DNA of 64,000 nucleotides from Pontibacter sp. HSC-14F20 (GTDB lineage Bacteria > Bacteroidota > Bacteroidia > Cytophagales > Hymenobacteraceae), in contig NZ_JAHZTC010000011.1 in the NCBI RefSeq assembly GCF_019599265.1, forward strand, positions 89,720-153,719, written 5' to 3'. A program made the position numbers and the translations under genes. Shown here piece after piece: positions 52,155-61,118 of this stretch (its first letter is position 1; every line of letters starts with the position of its first letter). Under the pieces are notes generated by a model. That model was not told the DNA's origin. It worked only from the letters and a program-made list of their open reading frames with translations, and ran no database searches.

Positions 52155-55100
52155 ATGAAATATAAACTTCTACCCTTTTTGTTTTTTCTGGCTGTGTTCG
52201 CGGCACAAGCCCAGACCAAGTTAGCAACTGACCCGGCGCAGTATATCACCGATGCCAAAGCGATGCTGGTGACTGGCAAAGCCAAAAATGCCGAAGCACT
52301 GGGAGCTGCCCTGGAAAGTGTGTGGGGCAACCAGCGACTATCCGAAAAGCAGAAACAGCAGGTGATCGATATTTCGCAGCTGATGTACCGCAAGAAAATG
52401 CGCGTTAATCCGCATTACGAGAACTTTTACGAGATGCTGGTAGGTGCCGTGAACCATCACAACATGCGTGGCGCTCAGATCGATAACATGCTGGAAGTGG
52501 TAGCCAAAGCCGTGCAGCAGGATGAGGGTGCAGCACTCGATCGTTTCCTTAAGACCAGCAGCAGCTATCTGAGTACAGGAATACTGTACCAGAACAAGCA
52601 GTATACCTTGCGCACCACCGGGGGGAGTGTAAGTTTTGCCTATGAAGGCAAGGCGGCCCCAAAAGATAAAGAAAAGTCTACGGAGGTAAGCGATTGGGAT
52701 AGTTTTTCATGGGACGATGAGGTAGCGGGCGAAAGCACCGAGGCCACTGCCGACGATTGGGGTGATGCCTGGGACACGCCTAAGCCAGCCGCAAAAAAAA
52801 TAGACCCGAAAGTAGCTGAGAAGAAGCGCCGCGACGACTTCAAAAAGATGTTTATACCTGCCCAGCCGAAGGTGAGCGGCCCGGTACTGAAGCTGGAGAA
52901 TGTCAACCTGAGCTTTGCCACTATACACGACTCCACCACCATCATGAAAACAAGCGGGCACCTGATGCTGGCAAGCAATCTGTTTGTCGGGGAGGGCGGC
53001 TCATTTGCTTGGGAGGTAGATGGCAAGCCTGTTTCAGCAGCTTTCAAAGCCTTTAATTTTGACATTACAGCAGCAGCTTTCAAAGTGCCCGATGCCACCA
53101 TCACCTACAACGCTGTACTCGACACGCCAATTGAAGGTGTGTTTGAATTCAGAAGCACCAAAGCGGGTACTAACGGAGAGAAATCTTACCCGCGCTTTGC
53201 CTCTTACACCAACGATGCGAAAGTAAAAAGCCTGGGCAGGGACATTGTCTATACCGGTGGTTTTACGCTGGCCGGCAACCTGATTGGCAGTAAGCCGCTC
53301 GACGGCAGTATTTCTGCGCTGGCAGTGCTGGAAGACGGAAAGAAGAAGTTCCGGTCCATGGCGCACAACTACAACCTGAACGACTCTATCATATTTGCCA
53401 ACAGAGCTTACGTAGCTATTTACCAGAATCAGCGCCGCGACTCACTCACACATCCGGCCATGCAGTTGCGCTACTCCAAGCCAACCCGCGAACTGGTGCT
53501 GACCCGCGATAAGGGTGTATACAGCAAAACGCCATTTTACGACAGTTACCACAAGTTCGAGATCACGGCTGAGCGGGTTGCCTGGAACCTGGGTACGCCG
53601 CATGTCAATTTCTCGATCCTCAATACCAAAACCCTTATACCTGTACAGCTGGAATCGGCGCAGTATTTCTCTAACATGCGTTTTCAGCAGTTGGTAGGTA
53701 TAGCTAGTTTTCATCCGCTGCAGGTGCTGGTGTCGTACGCTGCCAAGGCCAAAACCAACGACTTCTATGCATTCGATGTAGCGAAGGCGTCGAAACTGAA
53801 CGAGAAAGCAGTGCGGGAAGCGGCCCTCAGCCTGGCCCGCGAAGGGTACCTGACTTATGATGGACAGTCTAATTTTATTTCCCTGAAGCCAAAAGCCTGG
53901 CACTATGTGGGCTCAGCGCAAAACCTGAGCGATTATGACCACCTGGTGATCAAGTCAGTGGTGCCATCTGGCCGCAATGCAACCCTTAACCTGAACAGCA
54001 ACCGCCTGACCGTGCGCGGTGTGGAAAAGATGGCATTCAACAATGACTCATCTACCGTATACGCCGTGCCTGACAGCAACATTGTGCACCTGCTCGACAA
54101 CAGAAACATGGAATTTGGTGGTAGGCTGTATGCCGGTCGACTCAACTTCAGAGGCTCTCAGTTCAAGTTTGATTATAATGAGTTTATGATCGATATGCAG
54201 AAACTGGATACCGTGGCTTTTGTAACGAAGAAGCGCCGTGCAATTGGCAAGAAGAAAGAACTGGAGCAGGTAATGACCAGCCGGTCAGGCAAAATGTCTG
54301 GTAAGCTGTATATCAACAAGCCAAACAACAAGTCAGGTCGCAAGCACTACCCGGAATATCCAAAATTCGATTCGCCGATGGGTGGGCAGGTGGCCTTTGC
54401 CAGACCAGACGTGTTGGCGGGCGCCTACGACAGTACCGTTTATTTTGACATTCCGTCCTACAAGCTCGACAGTTTGAGCAAGGGCAAAAGTATGATCGGC
54501 TTCAGTGGTACTTTCCATTCGGGCAATATCTTCCCGCCGATCAAAACCAAGCTGACCATGATGCCCGACGAAACACTCGGCTTCTATTATCAGCCGGGCC
54601 CCAACGGTTTACCTGCATTCGGCGGCAAAGGTATAGCCTACGACACCATTATGATGAGTGCTGAAGGTATACAAAGCCGGGGCACACTCAAGTACCTGAC
54701 GTCAACTTTTGAGGCGCCGGAGTATACTTATTACCTCGATAAAGTAGTGACCCAAAAAGGTGCCAGCGCGAAGATAGAAGCAGGAGGTGGCGATGCCAAC
54801 TTCCCGGTAGCCAGCCTGGGACACTATGAAATGGTCTGGGCACCAAAGCAGGACACGATGTACGTGATGGCTGCTGCCGAAGACCCGATGAAGATTTACA
54901 AAGAGGAATTTAAGTTTACTGGAACAGCCATGTTGTCGCCGGGCGGTCTGTACGGTGATGGCGAACTAGACAATGCGGATGCGAATATTGTATCACAGAA
55001 GTTGTCGTTTAAAGGGCGCAACCTGTCAGGCAATAACGCACAGATGATCGTAAAATCAGATGTGGAAGGCAAACCAGCCATGAAAGCGACGGATATGGCC

Positions 55101-56942
55101 ATTAGCTACGACCTGGACAAGCGCTTTGTAGAGTTTGGTAGTGAGCAGAAAGGTATAGCCAGTATAGAATTCCCGCAAGCGCAGTACAAAACTTCGATGA
55201 GTCGTGCCACCTGGGATATGAAGCAGCAAAAGGTAAGTCTGGCCGCTGACGGCGCAGGCGGAAAGAACTACTTCTACTCACAGCACCCGGAGCAGGAAGG
55301 CCTGTACTTCAGCGCCGCAACCGGCGAGTATGACCTGAAAGTGAACTCAATATTGGCCGGCGGTGTGCCGTATATACCTGTAGGCGATGTGCACATTATA
55401 CCTGACAGCGGCAAGGTAGCGGTGGCTGCCGGTGCTACCATCACCACCTTACGCAATGCCCGCGTTATGGCTGACTCCCTGCAGCAGTTCCACAAACTGT
55501 ATTCAGGCAATATTGATGTCTTGTCCCGCAACGCTTTCAGTGGCACGGCCATACACGATTACCAGAATGCCGCTTCTGATTCGTTTAAGTTGCAGTTTGC
55601 CGACTTCCTGTACAAGCAGCACGAGCTGAAGAAGAAGTCTAGCATCAATACAACTTATGCACAGTCGCTAGTGCGCGAGACGGATAATTTTTACATCTTC
55701 CCGCACATCCGCTACAGAGGCAACGTGACCATGTATTCCTACCGTCCGCACATGGATTTTGATGGCGATCTGAAGCTGAACTTTACCGGAAACGAGGAAG
55801 ACTCCGATTGGTTCCCATTCAAGCGCGACTCCCTGAACCCGGACAACGTGCGTATCCCGATTATGAAGCAGAAGGCGCCGGATGGAAACCAACTGTATAC
55901 CGGTCTGCATTTATCGCGCGGCACGTTTAAGCCATACAACACCTTCGTTTCGAAAAAACAGTACGAAGACGATCTGGACATCTTCACGGTGAGTGGCGAC
56001 CTGTCTTACGATAAGGAGAACAGCGAATTTAAGATCACCGATGCTGCCCGTTCAGTTACCGGATCTTACGAAGGCAACGAGCTGCGTTACAACGAAGGCT
56101 CTAAAACGGTATCTTTTGAAGGTAAGCTGAACCTGGTGAACTCCATGAAAGATTTCGGGATAGAGTCAGCCGGTACAGGTATAGCCAAAACAGATAGCGG
56201 CTATTATGCCATCGATGCGCTGATGGCCTTCGACATGAACATGCACAGCTCGGTTATAGCAGCGCTCGGCAAAAAACTGAACGAAACTGCCATTCGCGGA
56301 GGCGGTGGTGATCAGGGCGATGCAGAAACAATGCTTTACAAACTGGGCAACATTATCGGCAACCGCGACGCGCAACGTTATCAGGGTAGTGCGATCACAC
56401 TGCCAAAGCTGTCGAACAAGTTGGTGCGCAGCATGGTGTTTGATAACGTGGACCTGCGCTGGTCAAACAAAACAAATGCCTGGTATAGCGTGGGCAAGTT
56501 AGGGCTGTCTAATGTGCTGAAAGAGGAGATAGGCACTAATATGGACGGCTTTATGGAAATAAAGCAGGACCTGAACGGCGAACCGGTGGTGAACCTATAC
56601 CTGCAGGCCGACCCTTATACCTGGGTGTTCCTGAGTTATCTCGAAAACGGGCTGGTTATTGTATCGTCTGATGCTGACCTGAACAAAGCCATCCGCTCCA
56701 AAGCCAGTGGCGGCCGTTCCCGCAAGTATGGTATGTACATGGGCGAAAACATCGACAAAAACCGTTTTGTCGACCAGTTCAAACACGACTACCTCAATGG
56801 AAAAGATGCTTTCAAAATGGCAACCCAGGCACCGGTAGCAGAGCAGGGCGGGTTTAATGTTGCCGAAGACGAGGAAGAGGACACGAAGAAGAAAAAGAAG
56901 AAGAAAAAAGGAAATGCAGAAGAGGAAGAAGGTTGGCAGTAA
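52155..56942 (+). CDS. Very large exported protein of unknown function (1,595 aa)
   Basis: Signal peptide MKYKLLPFLFFLAVFAAQAQ (1-20). The N-terminal part (about 21-160) is helical; a Trp/Asp/Glu-rich linker (about 177-210, VSDWDSFSWDDEV, DDWGDAWDTPKP) follows. Residues about 220-1500 are beta-rich with repeated runs such as MEFGGRLYAGRLNFRGSQFKFDYNEF, AISYDLDKRFVEFGS, LRNARVMADSLQQFHKLYSGNIDV and GSYEGNELRYNEGSKTVSFEG, which look like the stacked strands of an LptA/TamB-type or jelly-roll structure. The C-terminus is a run of eight lysines, then EEEEGWQ. I know of no characterised relative. It lies after prmA, with no dedicated promoter seen. It contains many AGGTATA motifs. Confidence 0.8.
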   Translation: MKYKLLPFLFFLAVFAAQAQTKLATDPAQYITDAKAMLVTGKAKNAEALGAALESVWGNQRLSEKQKQQVIDISQLMYRKKMRVNPHYENFYEMLVGAVNHHNMRGAQIDNMLEVVAKAVQQDEGAALDRFLKTSSSYLSTGILYQNKQYTLRTTGGSVSFAYEGKAAPKDKEKSTEVSDWDSFSWDDEVAGESTEATADDWGDAWDTPKPAAKKIDPKVAEKKRRDDFKKMFIPAQPKVSGPVLKLENVNLSFATIHDSTTIMKTSGHLMLASNLFVGEGGSFAWEVDGKPVSAAFKAFNFDITAAAFKVPDATITYNAVLDTPIEGVFEFRSTKAGTNGEKSYPRFASYTNDAKVKSLGRDIVYTGGFTLAGNLIGSKPLDGSISALAVLEDGKKKFRSMAHNYNLNDSIIFANRAYVAIYQNQRRDSLTHPAMQLRYSKPTRELVLTRDKGVYSKTPFYDSYHKFEITAERVAWNLGTPHVNFSILNTKTLIPVQLESAQYFSNMRFQQLVGIASFHPLQVLVSYAAKAKTNDFYAFDVAKASKLNEKAVREAALSLAREGYLTYDGQSNFISLKPKAWHYVGSAQNLSDYDHLVIKSVVPSGRNATLNLNSNRLTVRGVEKMAFNNDSSTVYAVPDSNIVHLLDNRNMEFGGRLYAGRLNFRGSQFKFDYNEFMIDMQKLDTVAFVTKKRRAIGKKKELEQVMTSRSGKMSGKLYINKPNNKSGRKHYPEYPKFDSPMGGQVAFARPDVLAGAYDSTVYFDIPSYKLDSLSKGKSMIGFSGTFHSGNIFPPIKTKLTMMPDETLGFYYQPGPNGLPAFGGKGIAYDTIMMSAEGIQSRGTLKYLTSTFEAPEYTYYLDKVVTQKGASAKIEAGGGDANFPVASLGHYEMVWAPKQDTMYVMAAAEDPMKIYKEEFKFTGTAMLSPGGLYGDGELDNADANIVSQKLSFKGRNLSGNNAQMIVKSDVEGKPAMKATDMAISYDLDKRFVEFGSEQKGIASIEFPQAQYKTSMSRATWDMKQQKVSLAADGAGGKNYFYSQHPEQEGLYFSAATGEYDLKVNSILAGGVPYIPVGDVHIIPDSGKVAVAAGATITTLRNARVMADSLQQFHKLYSGNIDVLSRNAFSGTAIHDYQNAASDSFKLQFADFLYKQHELKKKSSINTTYAQSLVRETDNFYIFPHIRYRGNVTMYSYRPHMDFDGDLKLNFTGNEEDSDWFPFKRDSLNPDNVRIPIMKQKAPDGNQLYTGLHLSRGTFKPYNTFVSKKQYEDDLDIFTVSGDLSYDKENSEFKITDAARSVTGSYEGNELRYNEGSKTVSFEGKLNLVNSMKDFGIESAGTGIAKTDSGYYAIDALMAFDMNMHSSVIAALGKKLNETAIRGGGGDQGDAETMLYKLGNIIGNRDAQRYQGSAITLPKLSNKLVRSMVFDNVDLRWSNKTNAWYSVGKLGLSNVLKEEIGTNMDGFMEIKQDLNGEPVVNLYLQADPYTWVFLSYLENGLVIVSSDADLNKAIRSKASGGRSRKYGMYMGENIDKNRFVDQFKHDYLNGKDAFKMATQAPVAEQGGFNVAEDEEEDTKKKKKKKKGNAEEEEGWQ

Positions 56943-57009
56943 CCGATAACTGCATCTCGGCCGTATAGTGAAAGATAGCTCATTTCTGGATAATAAATTA
57001 ACTAGTTCC

Positions 57010-57017
57010 TATATTTG
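57010..57017 (+). promoter_or_regulatory. -7 box TATATTTG of plsY
   Basis: A perfect TAnnTTTG; leader about 80 nt before the ATG at 57103. Confidence 0.6.
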
Positions 57018-57102
57018 GGATCTTTTCAAATACTAAAACTCATGCAAACCACACTTAATTCTGTTAATTGCGGTTAATGCAAACAAAGCTGACACACGCG
57101 TC

Positions 57103-57747
57103 ATGAACATACTTTTAATTGCCGCATTATTTATAATAGCATACCTGATCGGATCTATTTCTACTGCCGTCTGGATTGGTAAAGCATACTACGGGGTTGA
57201 TATTCGCCAGCATGGCAGTGGTAACTCCGGAGCAACCAACACATTTCGGGTGCTGGGCAAAAAGCCGGGAACCATCGTGATGCTGATCGATATCTTCAAA
57301 GGCTGGGTAGCCACTTCGCTGGCAGCCTTATTAGTGATATTCAACGCAGTGCCGGCCGATGATCTGATTTTCTATCAATTGGCGATGGGTGCGCTGGCAG
57401 TAGTAGGGCATATTTTTCCGGTGTACGAGCGTTTTAAAGGCGGAAAAGGAGTAGCAACGCTACTGGGTATGATGCTGGCCATACACCTGGAAGTGGCGCT
57501 GATGTGCATGGTCATTTTTGTGATCGTGCTTTTCACCTCTAAGTATGTGTCGCTGGGATCCATGATTGCGGCGCTTGCCTTTCCGATACTCTTGTTGCTG
57601 CCGCGTTTTCATCCTGACAACCCGATCCTGATTATATTCGGATTTGTGGTATTTGCTGTGGTGGTGTTAACGCACCGCAAAAACATCAACCGCCTGATAA
57701 ACGGTGAAGAAAGTAAAGCCAACATTAAGCTGGGGCTCCGCAAGTAG
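57103..57747 (+). CDS. plsY: Acyl-phosphate:glycerol-3-phosphate acyltransferase PlsY
   Basis: 214 aa with five or six membrane helices. The three PlsY loops are present: GSGNSGATNTFRVLGKKPG (about 38-56), FKGGKGVATLLGMMLA (about 105-120) and the third loop near SKYVSLGSMIAAL. It makes lysophosphatidic acid in membrane lipid synthesis. Single gene, terminator behind it; its 3' end is flanked by two AGGTATA copies. Confidence 0.95.
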   Translation: MNILLIAALFIIAYLIGSISTAVWIGKAYYGVDIRQHGSGNSGATNTFRVLGKKPGTIVMLIDIFKGWVATSLAALLVIFNAVPADDLIFYQLAMGALAVVGHIFPVYERFKGGKGVATLLGMMLAIHLEVALMCMVIFVIVLFTSKYVSLGSMIAALAFPILLLLPRFHPDNPILIIFGFVVFAVVVLTHRKNINRLINGEESKANIKLGLRK

Positions 57748-57776
57748 GTATAGCCGCACGCAGGTATAAGCATTCT

Positions 57777-57811
57777 AAAAGCCACTCTTTCCGAAGGGTG
57801 GCTTTTTTTGT
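57777..57811 (+). terminator. plsY terminator
   Basis: A 13-bp stem with one wobble (AAAAGCCACTCTT with AAGGGTGGCTTTT, 57777-57806) and a TTTTTTTG tail. Confidence 0.9.
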
Positions 57812-57840
57812 ATCTTTAAGGCAAGACATTTATCTATACT

Positions 57841-59202
57841 ATGAATCAATATATCGCTGACAACAAAGACCGATTTATAAACGAACTGCTGGACATGCTG
57901 CGCATACCTTCTGTAAGCGCCGACCCCAAATTTAAGCAGGATGTTATGCGCACAGCCGATTTCGTGGCCCAGAAACTGCGCGAAGCGGGAGCCGACAACG
58001 TGGAACTTTGCGAGACCGCTGGCTACCCGATCGTGTATGGCGAGAAGGTGGTGGACCCGGCCTTGCCAACAGTGCTGGTATACGGCCACTACGATGTGCA
58101 GCCTGCCGACCCTTATGAACTGTGGCATTCGCCTCCTTTTGAGCCCGTGATTAAAGATGGCAAAATATACGCCCGTGGCGCCTGCGACGACAAAGGTCAG
58201 ATGTATATGCACGTAAAGGCTTTTGAAGTGATGATGCAGAACAACGCCCTGACCTGCAACGTGAAGTTCATGATAGAAGGAGAAGAGGAAGTGGGCTCAG
58301 CTAATCTGGCGACTTTCGTTAAGAACAACAAAGAGAAATTAAAGGCTGATGTGATTCTGATCTCAGACACAGGTATGCTGGGCAACGATACGCCTTCCAT
58401 TACGACTGGCCTGCGCGGTATGAGCTACGTGGAGGTAGAAGTAACCGGCCCGAACCGTGACCTGCACTCTGGCCTGTATGGTGGCGCTGTGGCGAACCCG
58501 ATCAACATCCTGTGCCAGATGATCGCTTCGATGCACGACGAGAATAACCACATCACTATACCTGGTTTCTACGACAACGTGCAGGAACTGAGCCAGGAAG
58601 AACGTGCCGAAATGGCCCGTGCACCATTCAGCCTGGACAAATATAAGCACGCGCTCGACCTGTCAGATGTGCACGGTGAGGAAGGGTACGTAACCATGGA
58701 ACGCAACTCCATTCGCCCGACGCTGGATGTGAACGGAATCTGGGGTGGCTATATCGGTGAAGGAGCCAAGACAGTTATACCTTCTCAGGCTTTTGCAAAA
58801 ATATCGATGCGCCTTGTGCCGAACCAGACTTCTGATGAGATTACAGAAAAGTTCAAGAAGCACTTCGAAAGCATTGCGCCGAAGAGTATAAAAGTAGTGG
58901 TTCGTCCGCATCACGGTGGCGAACCAGTTGTAACGCCTACTGATTCTGTCGCTTACCAGGCAGCAGCCAAAGCTTATGAAGAAACGTTTGGGGTGAAGCC
59001 GGTGCCAGTGCGCAGCGGTGGTTCTATTCCGATTGTAGCGATGTTTAAGTCAGTGCTTGGTCTGGACTCGGTGCTGATGGGCTTTGGTCTGGATACCGAT
59101 GCGATACACTCACCTAACGAGCACTTCGGCGTTTTCAACTTCATGAAAGGTATAGAGACGATCCCACAGTTTTATAAATTCTATGCCGAGATGAGCAAAT
59201 AG
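57841..59202 (+). CDS. M20-family metallo-dipeptidase
   Basis: 453 aa. The zinc ligands are in VLVYGHYDVQPADPYELW (about 80-97), ARGACDDKGQMYMH and MIEGEEEVGSANL; the lid domain has VEVTGPNRDLHSGLYGGAVANPINIL; the last ligand is in FGLDTDAIHSPNEHFGV. The layout is that of the CNDP-type dipeptidases (carnosinase/PepV-like) with no signal peptide, so cytoplasmic hydrolysis of dipeptides. Single gene with terminator. Confidence 0.94.
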   Translation: MNQYIADNKDRFINELLDMLRIPSVSADPKFKQDVMRTADFVAQKLREAGADNVELCETAGYPIVYGEKVVDPALPTVLVYGHYDVQPADPYELWHSPPFEPVIKDGKIYARGACDDKGQMYMHVKAFEVMMQNNALTCNVKFMIEGEEEVGSANLATFVKNNKEKLKADVILISDTGMLGNDTPSITTGLRGMSYVEVEVTGPNRDLHSGLYGGAVANPINILCQMIASMHDENNHITIPGFYDNVQELSQEERAEMARAPFSLDKYKHALDLSDVHGEEGYVTMERNSIRPTLDVNGIWGGYIGEGAKTVIPSQAFAKISMRLVPNQTSDEITEKFKKHFESIAPKSIKVVVRPHHGGEPVVTPTDSVAYQAAAKAYEETFGVKPVPVRSGGSIPIVAMFKSVLGLDSVLMGFGLDTDAIHSPNEHFGVFNFMKGIETIPQFYKFYAEMSK

Positions 59203-59218
59203 GCTTCTTCTCTAATAA

Positions 59219-59263
59219 AGAGCAGCCCTGTTACTTAACTGAAGTAGCAGGGCTGCTTTGTTT
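59219..59263 (+). terminator. Terminator of the M20 peptidase gene
   Basis: The stem AGCAGCCCTGTTACT / AGTAGCAGGGCTGCT (59221-59256, one wobble) is followed by TTTGTTTTT. Confidence 0.92.
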
Positions 59264-59283
59264 TTAGGTATAGCTGTCTGCCT

Positions 59284-59943
59284 TTACCAGTTGCCGGGTC
59301 GGCGTGAAGGCATCAGATAGCCGATAGAAAGTTGCCAGACGAGGTTGCGCTGGCTCAGGTCCTGCTTTGGAAATGGACGGAGGCTACCGGTGTGGCGTAC
59401 ATTTAGGAAAAAGCCGCTTTCAAGCATCAAGCCACCACCAACTGCGTAGCCAGCATCAAAACTATTGAAGTCATTCCGGCTGAAATTCTCGCGGCCAATG
59501 ACAGGAGCCGGATCAGCTCCGGGATTGGTGCTGACGATGTTGACATCATTGCCGACATTGAGCAGGTAGCTCATATAAGGACCAACTTCTACAAACAGGG
59601 CAGCTTTCTGTAGTTTGATCATGAGCGGAAGTTCGATGTAATCGAGGCGCAGATCTCCGGTGAGCGCTGTTTCAGGGGCTGTAGCCAGGGTATAGTTGTC
59701 GTAGGTAAAGCCCTTGCGGCTGTAGTGTAGCTCGGGTTGCACCGACAGACGGGAGGCAAACTCGTACGCGAATACAAATGCGCCGTGTATACCTGCCAGG
59801 TGGTTGATCTGGTCGGAAGGTGCATCGGAGCCAACTGCTTTGGAGAAACCGCCACCGGCTTTTACACCGTAGCGGTAATACTGGGCGTCTGCTGCAAATG
59901 AAGTGGTGAGCAACAGTGCCATCAGGAGTATGATCTTTTTCAT
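59284..59943 (-). CDS. Porin-family outer-membrane beta-barrel protein (paralogue 1)
   Basis: 219 aa. Signal peptide MKKIILLMALLLTTSFAADAQ (1-21), then YYRYGVKAGGGFSKAVGSDAP and strands SRLSVQPELHYSRKGFTYD, LDYIELPLMIKLQKAALFVEVGPYMSYLLNVG and FDAGYAVGGGLMLESGFFLNVRHTGSL; these are the marks of the OMP_b-brl family. Three similar genes lie in a row (59284, 60097, 61119), all leftward. Function unknown; such barrels are often stress- or density-regulated. Confidence 0.88.
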   Translation of the reverse strand: MKKIILLMALLLTTSFAADAQYYRYGVKAGGGFSKAVGSDAPSDQINHLAGIHGAFVFAYEFASRLSVQPELHYSRKGFTYDNYTLATAPETALTGDLRLDYIELPLMIKLQKAALFVEVGPYMSYLLNVGNDVNIVSTNPGADPAPVIGRENFSRNDFNSFDAGYAVGGGLMLESGFFLNVRHTGSLRPFPKQDLSQRNLVWQLSIGYLMPSRRPGNW

Positions 59944-60019
59944 AGTAGCGGGTTTAGTACATGGTCAGGCGCTTGCCTTTGTTTCTTTGTACTCCTGACG
60001 GCACCATTTAGTTAAACAC

Positions 60020-60035
60020 AGGTATAGCAGGTATA
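60020..60035 (+). repeat. Two AGGTATAGC copies in direct repeat
   Basis: AGGTATAGC twice, spaced by nine bases start to start, in the gap before a terminator. Confidence 0.8.
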
Positions 60036-60043
60036 GCCAGAAA

Positions 60044-60084
60044 CAAAAAAGTCGCCGGATGCTCAGCACCCGGCGACTTTTTAT
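60044..60084 (-). terminator. Terminator of porin paralogue 2
   Basis: AAAAAGTCGCCGG (60046-60058) pairs with CCGGCGACTTTTT (60070-60082); an A-run upstream gives a T-run on the minus strand. Confidence 0.9.
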
Positions 60085-60096
60085 CAGTAAGGATAA

Positions 60097-60762
60097 TTAG
60101 CGGTTCGTTGGCAACGCAAAACCTACTGTTACCATAAAAGTAGAGTGGCGGGCGTTGGCTAAGTCACCACCAAAGTTCACGTCTTCTTTTACAAAGTCAC
60201 TGATGGAACCGTTGTAACGCACACCGAAACTAATCGCGTTGTTGGCTGAAGTGAAGCCTATACCCGCTGCGTAACCTACTTCAAACTCCTTCAAACCATC
60301 CTTGCTATTCTCGTCGCGTGTGGTGTTTTGTAATTCGTTGTTCAGGTAAGTCTTCGTCTCGTTATTCACGCTGACCAGGTATGAGGCCTGCGGACCCGCT
60401 TCAAAATATAAAGGACCGGCTTTAATTCTGGCGAGTACTGGGAGGTCAATGTAGTTGTAATTTACTTTGCCCTCTCTTCTCCAATCCTGACCGAGAAGAG
60501 TAAACTCAGAGTCTTCGTTCTTAAAACCCTTCACAGAGTAAAGCAACTCCGGCTGAACAGAGAAGAAGTTGTCGACGATGCCGAAGTTAGCTGTAATACC
60601 GGCATGGAAACCGACTTTATTGTTGAAACGGTCTTCGTCACGTAAATCGCCGGACAGGTTAGAAATATTCGCACCGCCTCTCACGCCGAAGCTTGCGTTT
60701 TGCGCCTGAGCACTAAATGCAGTAGCTACTGCAAACACGAACATAAATAATAGCTTTTTCAT
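60097..60762 (-). CDS. Porin-family outer-membrane beta-barrel protein (paralogue 2)
   Basis: 221 aa. Signal MKKLLFMFVFAVATAFSAQAQ, then NASFGVRGGANISNLSGDLRDEDRFNNKVGFHAGITANFGIVDNFFSVQPELLYSVKGF and YNYIDLPVLARIKAGPLYFEAGPQASYLVSVN. It shares the FFSVQPELLYSxKG and the YxDxPVLxRxxAGPLYFEAGPQ blocks with paralogue 3, so they are a recent pair, more similar to each other than to paralogue 1. Function unknown. Confidence 0.9.
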   Translation of the reverse strand: MKKLLFMFVFAVATAFSAQAQNASFGVRGGANISNLSGDLRDEDRFNNKVGFHAGITANFGIVDNFFSVQPELLYSVKGFKNEDSEFTLLGQDWRREGKVNYNYIDLPVLARIKAGPLYFEAGPQASYLVSVNNETKTYLNNELQNTTRDENSKDGLKEFEVGYAAGIGFTSANNAISFGVRYNGSISDFVKEDVNFGGDLANARHSTFMVTVGFALPTNR

Positions 60763-61035
60763 AATTGGGTATTGGTTGTTTGGTATGATCTGAGCAATAT
60801 ACGTGCAGAACTATATTTTTATTGAGTATATAGGATAGGTATTTTTACAAGTATGCTGTCATCTAGTTGACTATCAGGTTGATAATTTTTATGAAGTTGC
60901 ACTTTATTTTTTGCCTTTTCTGGTCGTCAAGTCGATGAAGTCGAAGCGCACTATACCTTATTACAATCAGACGGCTGCTTTGTTGCAGGTACTTAGTGAA
61001 GGTGCTTCATGTAAAAGTCGGAAGAAGGGGAGGAC

Positions 61036-61054
61036 AGGTATAGCAGCTATACCT
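61036..61054. repeat. Inverted AGGTATAGC pair next to a terminator
   Basis: AGGTATAGC, one A, and GCTATACCT form a perfect 9-bp inverted repeat directly before the paralogue 3 terminator. Confidence 0.85.
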
Positions 61055-61055
61055 A

Positions 61056-61082
61056 AAAAAGCCCCGGCGTAAACCGGGGCTT
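61056..61082 (-). terminator. Terminator of porin paralogue 3
   Basis: AAGCCCCGG (61059-61067) pairs with CCGGGGCTT (61074-61082); an A-run upstream gives a T-run on the minus strand. Confidence 0.88.
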
Positions 61083-61118
61083 CAGTATAATAGTTTTATT
61101 CTGTACTAATGGAGTCGC

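Larger units (their letters stand above)
60763..61118. other. 356-bp gap between porin paralogues 2 and 3
   Basis: Holds the paralogue 2 leader side (no perfect TAnnTTTG seen), an AT-rich stretch, TATACCT at 60952, the inverted motif pair at 61036-61054 and the terminator of paralogue 3. No open frame. Confidence 0.6.
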
